Shown here piece after piece: positions 1 to 7,610 of a stretch of DNA of 25,082 nt (position 1 is the first letter of the stretch; the number at the start of each line of letters is the position of its first letter). The position numbers and the translations under genes were made by a program. The notes under the pieces were generated by a model that was not told the origin of the DNA, ran no database searches, and saw nothing but the letters and a program-made list of their open reading frames with translations. The DNA comes from an uncultured Eubacteriales bacterium (GTDB lineage: Bacteria; Bacillota; Clostridia; Lachnospirales; Lachnospiraceae). Location: contig URMF01000048.1 in assembly GCA_900548855.1 (NCBI GenBank), forward strand, positions 1-25,082, read 5' to 3'.

Positions 1-1
1 A

Positions 2-193
2 TGCCTGTATACTTGGCGAAACGAAGTTGAGCCTAGTAGAAAGGTATGCACAGCTACGTACATGCGTTGGATTGTATATGTTGCACAATTGAAGAAAGAA
101 AAAATCGAGTTTCGCAATCGCCTAATTAAAATTTATCATAAAGTTTATCGAAACTCAACAAATACTTATATTTGTACACAATCTGTATATTGA
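2..193 (+). other. Open frame with no recognised product, upstream of blaI
   Basis: Frame +2 stays open for 63 codons from the window edge to a TGA that overlaps the -35 box of the blaI promoter. The conceptual peptide is basic and rich in Tyr and Lys, and I recognise no family in it. It could be the 3' end of an upstream gene or chance, since no start is visible. An 8-bp inverted repeat (GAGTTTCG 107-114, CGAAACTC 149-156) lies inside it but has no T-run, so I do not call it a terminator. Nothing else is seen in 1-189. Confidence 0.15.
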
Positions 194-218
194 CATTTTA
201 TTTAATACAAAATATACT
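190..218 (+). promoter_or_regulatory. Sigma-A-type promoter of blaI-blaR1
   Basis: A perfect -35 hexamer TTGACA (190-195), a 17-bp spacer and a near-consensus -10 TATACT (213-218) are visible. The expected transcription start is near 225, immediately before a 12-bp dyad (226-237). A repressor bound there would block initiation, which fits an autoregulated BlaI-family gene. Confidence 0.8.
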
Positions 219-225
219 ATTTCTA

Positions 226-237
226 TTACATATGTAA
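226..237 (+). promoter_or_regulatory. BlaI/MecI-type operator at the blaI promoter
   Basis: TTACATATGTAA is a perfect 12-bp palindrome containing the TACAnnTGTA core known for BlaI/MecI operators. It is flanked by the extension GATTTTAG, also found at the dyad 5919-5930 upstream of the PBP gene. It begins at the predicted +1 and ends about 20 bp before the blaI start codon. Confidence 0.75.
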
Positions 238-259
238 GATTTTAGGAGAAGGAATCTAA

Positions 260-646
260 ATGAAAAAATTACCACAAATTTCCGAAGCTGAATTTGAAGT
301 CATGAAAATCGTATGGAAATATGCGCCAATCAGCACCAATGAAATAACAGAAAAATTAGTACAGACTACAAGCTGGAGCCCTAAAACAATACAGACTCTG
401 ATTAAACGCCTTGTAACCAAGGGCGCACTCACTTATGAAAAGCAGAGCCGTGTATTTGTTTACACTCCTGTAGTGAAAGAAAGTGAATATATTAATCAGA
501 AAAGCAATTCCTTTCTGGAACGTTATTATAACGGAGATATTACTGCCATGCTGTCTGCATACATAGAAAACGACAGACTATCCGAAACCGAAATAGACAC
601 ACTCCGCTCCCTTCTTTCCAAGAGCTCAAAAAAAGGAGGCAATTAA
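260..646 (+). CDS. blaI: BlaI/MecI/CopY-family transcriptional repressor
   Basis: This 128-residue protein has the usual length of the family. The N-terminal winged helix (about residues 4-70) contains the ISEAEFEVMKIVW opening and the W-SPKTIQTLIKRL recognition region typical of BlaI/MecI. The C-terminal part (about 75-125) is the helical dimerisation domain. The ATG follows AGGAGAAGG with good spacing. The stop is one base from the blaR1 start, so the two genes are translationally coupled. In the family, the dimer binds TACAnnTGTA dyads and is inactivated when BlaR1/MecR1 signals beta-lactam. Odd point: S. aureus BlaI is cut between Asn101 and Phe102, and by my hand alignment the matching dipeptide here is Ala100-Tyr101. 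The targets are inferred from the matching dyads at 226-237, 5919-5930 and 5982-5993. Confidence in the family is high; the inducer is inferred. Confidence 0.93.
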   Translation: MKKLPQISEAEFEVMKIVWKYAPISTNEITEKLVQTTSWSPKTIQTLIKRLVTKGALTYEKQSRVFVYTPVVKESEYINQKSNSFLERYYNGDITAMLSAYIENDRLSETEIDTLRSLLSKSSKKGGN

Positions 647-647
647 C

Positions 648-2507
648 ATGGCTGATTTTATGATACGCTTTTTCCTATGCAACATGTTTGTCAGTGGTAT
701 CATCGGAGTTCTTTTGATTGCCAAACGGATATTCAAAAATCATTTGTCCAGCCGAATGCAGTACAATCTGTGGTTTCCATTACTCGGATTGCTGGCAGTT
801 CCTTTTTTGCCATTTCGCTTAACCGGATTTCCTCAAATCTTCTCGTGGATTGGCAGACTGAAAAGTTCTTCCACTTCTGACACCGGAACCGCTATGGCAG
901 AAGCGGCAGGTACAAATCTAACCGGAAATACAAATTGGATGAATGACTTTGCGCTTTCCGTAAATAGTATGACACCATCCATTGCCGGATATATTTTGCT
1001 GGGAATCTGGATTACGGGTATTATGGCAATGATGATACTGATAATAAAATCGGCTCTCCGTTTGCACACTTTGAAGAAATCGGCACTGCCTCTTCAGAAC
1101 CCGGAGGTTCGCAGACTTTATAGACAATGCTTGGATGAGATGCGAATCACGCAAAATATTCCTGTTTACAGTACCGCTTTTTTGAAATCTCCTGTTATTG
1201 CAGGGCTGCTAAAACCAGGTATTTATCTGCCAATTCATTTAATCTCAGATTATGCCTCAGCAAGCAAAGCCTGCCAGTCTCAATGTGACATGAATTGCAG
1301 TATGCCCAATGTATATGCTGCAACGGATATGCGGTATATGCTGCTACACGAACTGCAGCACTACAAACACAAAGATGCTCTTGTAAGCTTCCTGATGAAT
1401 CTTGCAATTGTGATTTATTGGTTCAATCCCCTTGTCTGGTACGCCTTGAAAGAAATTCGTAATGACAGGGAAGTTGCCTGTGACACTTCTGTTTTGAAAA
1501 TGCTGAAGGAGGATGACTATGCGGATTATGGCAATACGCTGATTAACTTTGCAGAACAAATTTCTCTATTTCCCTTTGCCACCGGACTGGGAGGAAACAT
1601 GAAACAGATGAAACGGCGCATTATCAACATTGCCTCTTATAAGAAACCGACACTTTGGAAAAAGCTAAAAGGTCTGGCTGCTTTTATGCTGACTACCGTT
1701 CTCCTTTTAGGACTCGCACCTTTTATTTCTACATACGCAACGGATGAAAGCCATTACCAATGGAAATCCTCATCAGAAAATATTTCCTATATTGATCTTT
1801 CTGCATATTTTCGAGAATACGAAGGAAGCTTTGTTCTATACGATTTAAAAAATAATGTCTGGAGCATACATGACATGGAGCATGCTGCCCTGCGGACTGC
1901 ACCAGAATCCACCTACAAAATATATAATGCTTTATTCGGGCTGGAAGAGGGCGTCATTACACCAGAAGATTCCCTTATCGCATGGAACGGAGAAATCTAT
2001 CCGTTTGAAGCATGGAACACCGACCAGACCCTGCAGTCTGCAATGAACGCTTCTGTTAACTGGTATTTTCAGTCTATAGACAAACAGGTTGGAGCCAAGA
2101 ACCTTTACAATTATATTCAAAAAATCGGATATGGAAACGAAAACATGAGTGGAGATATGTCCACATATTGGATGGAATCTTCGCTAAAAATTTCTCCAAT
2201 AGAGCAGGTCGAGCTTTTAACAAAGCTGCACAATAATAACTTTGGTTTTTCTTCCGAAAACATTGATGCCGTAAAAGACGCCATCTGCCTTTCTTCCTCG
2301 GATGCCGGAACACTCTACGGAAAAACCGGTACCGGACGTATAGATGGGCAGGATGTGAATGGGTGGTTTATCGGCTTCGTTGAAACAGAAGATAACACAT
2401 ATTTTTTTGCTGCAAATATTCGAGCAGATAACGATGCTACCGGAAGTAACGCAACGAAAATAACCATGTCTATATTGTCTGATATGGCTATCTGGAGAGA
2501 AAAATAA
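648..2507 (+). CDS. blaR1: BlaR1/MecR1-type beta-lactam sensor and M56 membrane metalloprotease
   Basis: The 619-residue protein joins an integral-membrane zinc protease to an extracellular penicillin-binding sensor. Membrane segments are visible near residues 5-25, 38-60, 113-135, 245-262 and 343-362. The zinc motif H234-E-L-Q-H238 and a downstream acidic residue E275 (NDREVACD) define the M56 site. The sensor (about 370-619) resembles class D beta-lactamases: S421-T-Y-K424 holds the acylated serine, S469-V-N471 is the second motif and K559-T-G561 the third. In the family, acylation by a beta-lactam activates the cytoplasmic protease, which relieves BlaI repression. An unusual stretch with several cysteines (about residues 208-222) precedes the zinc motif. 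The gene ends 3 bp from the convergent lipoprotein gene, leaving no room for separate terminators. The family call is secure; beta-lactam as the signal is inference. Confidence 0.93.
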   Translation: MADFMIRFFLCNMFVSGIIGVLLIAKRIFKNHLSSRMQYNLWFPLLGLLAVPFLPFRLTGFPQIFSWIGRLKSSSTSDTGTAMAEAAGTNLTGNTNWMNDFALSVNSMTPSIAGYILLGIWITGIMAMMILIIKSALRLHTLKKSALPLQNPEVRRLYRQCLDEMRITQNIPVYSTAFLKSPVIAGLLKPGIYLPIHLISDYASASKACQSQCDMNCSMPNVYAATDMRYMLLHELQHYKHKDALVSFLMNLAIVIYWFNPLVWYALKEIRNDREVACDTSVLKMLKEDDYADYGNTLINFAEQISLFPFATGLGGNMKQMKRRIINIASYKKPTLWKKLKGLAAFMLTTVLLLGLAPFISTYATDESHYQWKSSSENISYIDLSAYFREYEGSFVLYDLKNNVWSIHDMEHAALRTAPESTYKIYNALFGLEEGVITPEDSLIAWNGEIYPFEAWNTDQTLQSAMNASVNWYFQSIDKQVGAKNLYNYIQKIGYGNENMSGDMSTYWMESSLKISPIEQVELLTKLHNNNFGFSSENIDAVKDAICLSSSDAGTLYGKTGTGRIDGQDVNGWFIGFVETEDNTYFFAANIRADNDATGSNATKITMSILSDMAIWREK

Positions 2508-2510
2508 AAC

Positions 2511-3779
2511 CTAATCCACACAAATGCGATACTGATAATTTGGTATATCTTGTATTCCGTCATTCAGGATTTCATTCCCCAAATACTGAAAACTGCCGTT
2601 CTCTGCAAACCGCACCGTAAGCTCATGGGTTATGACTGCATCATTACAGATGACCATATCACATACAGCGTCTACCGTTAAAGTAACTGTCCCATCTTCA
2701 TTTTCTTTCATATCTGTAACCTCTGGCAAAGAAGTTCCAAAGTAAGTCGGGGAATAGTTAAAGCAGCCCAGCCGCACCCAGACATAAGTCTGTTTTTCCT
2801 CATCAAATACTGCATATTCCCGTATCTGCTCTGCTGTAACAGGAAGATACTCCATAATCAATTTTTCAAATTCTTCCTTCGGTATTCCATTTGGATAACC
2901 CTCTGGATTGAATTTTTCCTGATATTTCATTGCATACAGATATTCATACATCCCATTGTAATCTAATTCTTCTAAATGGTCTGTATCCCAATTGGAGCAT
3001 AAAAGGTTATTTCCCTGATACCCAAGCCCCTGTACACATTTTTCAGACATTTCACGCTGTTTTTCTGTCATTGGTTTTACCCTCATCAAGCAGCTTCCGT
3101 CCATAATTTCACTGACTTCCGGTGGTTCTGGAACACACAACTCATAGCCAAACCACCCTTTATCTGTATATTTCCACTCCTTAATTCTGGTATAGGAAAT
3201 GTATGACACCACAGGCTTATTGTCATTCCACACGCCGCTTGTGTTTAAAACGTACATATCTGTCCCATCAAAAATAAATTTCATTCTCCCTATGCCGCCA
3301 TCATTATGTATCTGGTAAACTACTATAGAACCATTTTTTCCATCCTTGCATTTTTCAAGAAAATTATCGACACTTTCACAATTCCCCATATCAGAATACG
3401 TTACCAGTGTAGCAACCGGGTATCCTGTTTCCATCACCTTTTTCTGTATTTCAAAAACTGTTTCATCATTCAATGCAACATTAGATGCCGTACCTTTATC
3501 CGCATCTTCATAAATGTGAAAATAAAGTTCCATTATTTTTTTACAATCCTTCTTAGCTTCTTTCTCTTCCTGTTCCTCCACTGGAAGGTTATAACCCTTT
3601 TCCCATTGTTTGGATGCTTCTTCCCCGCTTTCCCTTTTCTCTGAAACCTCAATTACGGTTTCATCAACCAGTTTTTCTTCCGGGAGTGTATCACGACACC
3701 CCGAAACACAAAACGTCAGTGCCAGACTAATGACTACTAAACCACTCTTCCAAAACCATTCTGTCTTTTTCCACAACAT
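2511..3779 (-). CDS. Lipoprotein of unknown function, coupled to the PBP
   Basis: I chose the ATG at 3779 (422 residues): GGAGG lies 8 nt upstream, whereas the in-frame GTG at 3785 leaves only 2 nt. A short basic start is followed by a hydrophobic segment and the lipobox V-S-G-C (near residue 28), so this is a predicted lipid-anchored extracytoplasmic protein. The mature region begins with an acidic, Glu/Lys-rich linker of about 45 residues and then a globular domain rich in Tyr and Trp. I recognise no family. The first 53 bp overlap the 3' end of the PBP gene in another frame, so the two are co-transcribed and probably coupled in translation. The location suggests an accessory role for the PBP at the outer membrane face, such as a partner or a cell-wall or antibiotic sensor; that is inference only. 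Confidence 0.8.
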   Translation of the reverse strand: MLWKKTEWFWKSGLVVISLALTFCVSGCRDTLPEEKLVDETVIEVSEKRESGEEASKQWEKGYNLPVEEQEEKEAKKDCKKIMELYFHIYEDADKGTASNVALNDETVFEIQKKVMETGYPVATLVTYSDMGNCESVDNFLEKCKDGKNGSIVVYQIHNDGGIGRMKFIFDGTDMYVLNTSGVWNDNKPVVSYISYTRIKEWKYTDKGWFGYELCVPEPPEVSEIMDGSCLMRVKPMTEKQREMSEKCVQGLGYQGNNLLCSNWDTDHLEELDYNGMYEYLYAMKYQEKFNPEGYPNGIPKEEFEKLIMEYLPVTAEQIREYAVFDEEKQTYVWVRLGCFNYSPTYFGTSLPEVTDMKENEDGTVTLTVDAVCDMVICNDAVITHELTVRFAENGSFQYLGNEILNDGIQDIPNYQYRICVD

Positions 3780-5844
3780 AACCACTGCCTCCCCTATTTT
3801 TTACATCTTCTACCATGCTGATAAGCAATACAGGCTGTTCCACCGTTTCTTCTGCTGTAAAAACAGCAAACCATCCCAATTCCGTTCCCGAGTTATCCTC
3901 CTTCGATGCCTTGATTTCCGCTGTACCTGTTTTTCCTGCTAAGACTATGTCATCCCGATGAGCAGCATATCCGGTTCCTTGGGAATCGTTTACAACCTTT
4001 TTTGTTCCTTCCAACACCCGGTCTGCAGTTTCAGCAGAAAATGCTCCCGATATCCAATACTCGGCGGCTGCTTCGCTTTGATAGACCAAATAAGGCTTTA
4101 TGATATTCCCTTCATTACAGAAAGCAGAATACATACAAGCCATATGTAATGGATTCACCAAAACCTGCCCCTGACCATAACCGCTGTCTGCTAATTGTAT
4201 TTCTGTTTCAATCCCTTCTGAATTAGAATATTGTGATTCCGCCATCTTAATTTCAAAAGGCAGCTCCTCATTAAACCCAAGGCGTGACAAAGAGCTTTCC
4301 ATTTCTTCCGCACCAATCTTTAACGCCGCCTTTGCAAAATAAATATTGTCGGAATAAATCAGGGCATTTTCCAGAGTAACCGGTTCGTATGCATGAAGGG
4401 TTGTCACATAATAGGAACCCCATGATTCGTCTTTTTGCCAGCTTAATCCTACATTTCCGTAATCTTCCGCCCAATCAATTGCTCCTGATTCTAAACCAAC
4501 CGCAGCAGTAATCGGTTTAAATGTTGACCCGGGACACCATACCTGCCGGAACCGGTTATACATAGGCTTATTCTCATCCTCATTCAGTACAGTCCACTGC
4601 TCATCAGACAATCCCATTATAAAATCATTATTGTCATAGGATGGTGTACTGACCAAAGCCAGCACCTGTCCGGTATACGGATTCATTGCTACCGAGCAGC
4701 TCTTATCTTCCTTAAACCGTTCATACAGCGAAGCCTGCAAACCGGCATCTATCGTCAGCTGTATGTTCTCCCCATGCTGCACTAATACATAAGCAAGTTC
4801 ATCTTTCTCATTTCCTTCTGAATCTATGATATAAATTCTGCAGCCATTCCGGCCTTTTAATTCTTTTTCAAACAGGCTCTCCATTCCGCTTCTGCCAATT
4901 ACATCAGATACTGTATATCCTTCTCCAACATGCTCCTCTAAGTCTTCCTCCGTAACGCTCTGAACATACCCTACCAGATGTGCCGCCGCTTCTCCTAATG
5001 GATATTCCCGCACTTCCGTATCTGCTATCATCACACCGGGAATTTCCAACAGCTTATCCTGTCTTTCCTTTTCTTTCAACACTTCTTCATCCGGATTAAC
5101 AGCCATCCATTCTATTTCTTCTACTCTCGGAATTGTCTTAATCGGTACAAACGAGTCCTCCTTTACCCACTGTTCAGACAGTTTCTTTTCTATGGTTTCC
5201 AGTGTGACTTCCAATAATTCTGCCGTTTTTTGAATTGCGTCCTCTCTATCTTCCATTTTCCCCGGAACAATTCCAACCGATGATGCAACACCCTTTCCCG
5301 CAAGGACTCGCCCCCTCCTGTCTAAAATCTCTCCCCGGTCTGCCTGTGTAGTAGAAACTCTTACCTTATCTGTAGAAGTCAAATTCGGAAAGATTAGTGA
5401 ATCATCCCAAACCAATTCATATCCAGCTTCGCCTTTCATGAAAAGCGCCTCATTCTCAAAACTGATATTTCCCGCTACCGTATCAAAGGATGTCTGATAG
5501 GTAACCGTCATTTTCTCCTCATCATATGTAAGAATCTCAACCGTCATATTCTGTACCTCAATGCCTTCATAAATGGCTGCATTTCGTTTGATAAAATCCT
5601 CCTGACTGATATTGCCCGATGCCTCAATATTCAACATCACATACATCTGTTCATATTCCTGTTCTAAAATATGATTCATGTATTCAGTCAGAAGTTCTTC
5701 TGGTGTTTTCCAAACCTTTTCCTTTGTGAATCTTACTGCCACACATACCGCGGCAGTAATAGCAGCTATTGCTATAATAGCTGCGGCAATCCATAAGAAT
5801 TTGCGGCTTGTTTTCTTTTGTTTATGTCTGCTTTTATCTTTCAT
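3727..5844 (-). CDS. MecA-like class B penicillin-binding transpeptidase
   Basis: I place the start at the ATG at 5844 (705 residues), because GGAGGT sits 4 nt before it and overlaps the alternative ATG at 5856. The order is: short basic cytoplasmic tail, one membrane helix (about 14-37), a MecA-type NTF2-like N-terminal domain (about 45-160), the PBP dimerisation region (about 165-360, with DRRGRVLA) and the transpeptidase domain. Active-site motifs are S440-T-F-K443, S498-D-N500 and K638-T-G640. The family crosslinks peptidoglycan stem peptides outside the membrane, and MecA-type members can work when other PBPs are acylated. It lies downstream of two BlaI-like dyads, opposite blaI-blaR1, which strongly suggests beta-lactam induction. 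Whether it is low-affinity, and so gives resistance, cannot be read from the sequence. The lipoprotein gene begins inside its 3' end. Confidence 0.92.
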   Translation of the reverse strand: MKDKSRHKQKKTSRKFLWIAAAIIAIAAITAAVCVAVRFTKEKVWKTPEELLTEYMNHILEQEYEQMYVMLNIEASGNISQEDFIKRNAAIYEGIEVQNMTVEILTYDEEKMTVTYQTSFDTVAGNISFENEALFMKGEAGYELVWDDSLIFPNLTSTDKVRVSTTQADRGEILDRRGRVLAGKGVASSVGIVPGKMEDREDAIQKTAELLEVTLETIEKKLSEQWVKEDSFVPIKTIPRVEEIEWMAVNPDEEVLKEKERQDKLLEIPGVMIADTEVREYPLGEAAAHLVGYVQSVTEEDLEEHVGEGYTVSDVIGRSGMESLFEKELKGRNGCRIYIIDSEGNEKDELAYVLVQHGENIQLTIDAGLQASLYERFKEDKSCSVAMNPYTGQVLALVSTPSYDNNDFIMGLSDEQWTVLNEDENKPMYNRFRQVWCPGSTFKPITAAVGLESGAIDWAEDYGNVGLSWQKDESWGSYYVTTLHAYEPVTLENALIYSDNIYFAKAALKIGAEEMESSLSRLGFNEELPFEIKMAESQYSNSEGIETEIQLADSGYGQGQVLVNPLHMACMYSAFCNEGNIIKPYLVYQSEAAAEYWISGAFSAETADRVLEGTKKVVNDSQGTGYAAHRDDIVLAGKTGTAEIKASKEDNSGTELGWFAVFTAEETVEQPVLLISMVEDVKNRGGSGYVVEKDRMVLEEWFSSH

Positions 5845-5918
5845 ATTGACCTCCATTCATTTTGTTTTGATGATATGCCTATACTAAATCTTCAGGCGTT
5901 TACATTCCTTTTCAAGTA

Positions 5919-5930
5919 TTACACGTGTAA
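5919..5930 (-). promoter_or_regulatory. BlaI-type operator, PBP-proximal
   Basis: TTACACGTGTAA is a perfect 12-bp palindrome. Its flanks AAGTA and GATTTTAGG match the blaI operator flank and resemble the Bacillus licheniformis bla operators as I remember them. On the leftward strand a second -10-like TATAAT (5945-5950) lies just upstream without a good -35. Repressor bound here would block elongation from the main promoter or initiation from a secondary start. Confidence 0.7.
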
Positions 5931-5978
5931 GATTTTAGGGTAAAATTATACTTTAAAAAGCCTGCTGCGCTTACCAGA

Positions 5979-6007
5979 ATATTACACCTGTAGGATTTGC
6001 ATGTCAA
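5979..6007 (-). promoter_or_regulatory. Promoter of the PBP-lipoprotein operon with embedded BlaI dyad
   Basis: On the minus strand a perfect -35 TTGACA (6002-6007), a 17-bp spacer and a -10 TAATAT (5979-5984) are present. The spacer and -10 contain a third dyad, TACACCTGTA (5983-5992 as read on the plus strand), with flank GGATTT. The operator therefore occupies the RNA polymerase site itself. The leader to the PBP start is about 130 nt. Confidence 0.75.
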
Positions 6008-6045
6008 GTTTTCTTTGTACAAAAAAGGATATTTTATTAGTTATT

Positions 6046-6126
6046 CTATAATATCATCCAACATATATAAATTTTCTTATCCTGGAGCATATCATGAAGA
6101 CTATTGTCGACAATATCCAATCGCAT
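6046..6126 (-). CDS. Small open frame or truncated gene start with strong RBS
   Basis: An ATG at 6126 follows GGAGG with 8 nt spacing and opens a 26-codon frame (MRLDIVDNSLHDMLQ...) ending in TAG at 6046-6048. It sits directly downstream of the rhuM remnant on the same strand, so it may be the 5' stub of the next gene of the old element, cut where that element meets the PBP promoter region. I recognise no family. It may not be expressed. The rest of 5845-6210 holds the PBP promoter and operators and AT-rich DNA with no other gene seen. Confidence 0.3.
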   Translation of the reverse strand: MRLDIVDNSLHDMLQDKKIYICWMIL

Positions 6127-6210
6127 AATCAACACCTCCAAAATAATTTATCGCTTTATTTGTCTTTATGTACAAAGCTTCTCACGAACTTTAGCTCGTA
6201 CATTTTTACC

Positions 6211-6466
6211 TTATTCGCCTGCATCTCTTTCTATCATTTCTTTTACCGCCTTATCGAAATCAGATTCAATCGGTTAAGTTCTATTAAAGATTTCATACTC
6301 ACCATAAGCCTTATCAAGTGCTTGCTTATGTGATATTTTCCCATTGTCTCGGAGAAGCTTGTATTGTCTGAATTCCAGAAATGCATTAACGCTTTTCTCA
6401 AATTCATCCATGGTAAAAACATTCTCTCGCTCAATTAAATCTTCAATATAATCAAAGTATCTATCA
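6211..6466 (-). pseudogene. rhuM-family 3' fragment, fused in frame to recombinase remnant
   Basis: From about 6460 leftward the translation changes from recombinase to the conserved C-terminal part of RhuM-family proteins. Recognisable stretches are YFDYIEDLIERENVFTM, FEKSVNAFLEF and GKISHKQALDKAYGEYEIFN. An in-frame TAA (6274-6276) replaces what is normally a Gln codon. The frame then continues with a plausible native end (PIESDFDKAVKEMIERDAGE) to a second TAA at 6211-6213. Only about 80 residues of a protein usually over 300 long remain. RhuM proteins have no settled function; genes of this family are often carried in mobile islands, some near restriction-modification genes. The fragment is almost certainly inactive. 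The identification is from remembered family sequence, not a search. Confidence 0.72.
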
Positions 6467-7607
6467 AGCTCCTGTGTATCAATGCTGTTACCGATATGCT
6501 TTAGAATCTCAGTTTTGAACTTTGGATTGCTTACAAGCTTCCAGATAATCTCTTCCACCGCTGCATTGATTTTATCCTCACTCCACTGCTTTCTATAAAT
6601 ACACTTATGACCATTCACAAAGGTTCTGTACTTGCAGGCATAGTAAAAATAATCTCTGTAATGTCCACCGTCAGGATGCTTTTTACAATTAACATTTCCA
6701 TGCATACCGCTACCGCACACCGGACATTTGATAATACCGGATAAAATATGCTCGTGATCCAGACTATGGGTTTTGATATTGGCAACACCTGTTTCCTGCC
6801 TTTTTTTGCGTACCTGATTCCACAATTCTTCTGATACAATTGCTTCACGGATGCTATCATTCAGCATATAATCATCCTGTTTCACCACATGGTATTCGTT
6901 CCTTATTCCTGGAATTTTCTCATTCTTTCTTCTGCCTAAAGCAAGCTTGCCACAGTACACCAAATTATCCAGCACACCTTTTATAAAAGATGTAGAAAAG
7001 CCTTCTATGGTATTGTTCTGGCGAAGTTTCTTCTTGTATCCGCTATTGTTAAGAAATGTGGCAATAACGGCAATGCCCATGGTTGTGTTGGCATACTTAT
7101 CGTAAATAATACTTATTACCTCAGCTTCATCCTATGCTATATGTAGCTCGACATCGATAGGTTGATTACCATAAGGCGCAAAACCACCGTTCCACTTACC
7201 CTCTCTTGCTTTTTGCTTTCGACCTTCCATGGTCTGCACTAATATATTCTCTCGTTCAATTTCTGCCACCGCAGATAACACAGAAATCATAAGCTTTCCT
7301 GCGTCCTAGAACTATCAATACCATCCTCCACACAGATAAGATTAACACCAAAATCCCGCATTCTCTGAAGGGATGATAATACATCCGCTGTGCTTCTTCC
7401 GAATCGGGATAGCCTAAATACGAGCACGAAATCTACGTTATCTTTACCCGATTCAATGTCCTTAATCATCTGTTGGAACTGTGGATGCCCTTCTACACTT
7501 TTACCGAATTTACCTTCGTCGGAGTATTCTCCAGCAATAATCATATCCTGGCAATCAATAATGAGTGCCTATTTCTTCAATGAGATACATGCTATCTCTG
7601 TATAACT
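6460..7607 (-). pseudogene. Decayed large serine recombinase
   Basis: Three conceptual pieces of one recombinase are recognisable. The resolvase domain (7544-7310) has GEYSDEGKFGK, the FVLVFRLSRFGRS region and DFGVNLICVEDGIDS. The linker and recombinase domain (7305-6900) has IERENILVQTMEGRKQKA and GFAPYG. The zinc ribbon (about 6770-6590) has CPVCGSG and later Cys residues. The lesions are a TAG at 7569-7571 where a Gln is expected in LKKQALIIDCQD, a one-base loss near 7306-7309, and a TAG at 7132-7134. The expected catalytic Tyr-x-Arg-x-Ser segment is not recognisable at the 5' end, and the C-terminal coiled coil is replaced by rhuM sequence. Intact relatives insert or excise elements of the Tn4451/ICE type. 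This copy cannot be functional and marks an old mobile-element edge. Confidence 0.88.
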
Positions 7608-7610
7608 ATT

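Noticed and set aside
3306..3942. Long rightward open frames inside the lipoprotein and PBP genes
   Set aside because: They lie antisense to well-supported coding sequence, lack ribosome binding sites and give hydrophobic, unfamily-like proteins.
6168..6207. ATGTAC / GTACAT hairpin followed by T5 as a rightward terminator
   Set aside because: No rightward gene ends here and the arms are only 6 bp with a large loop.
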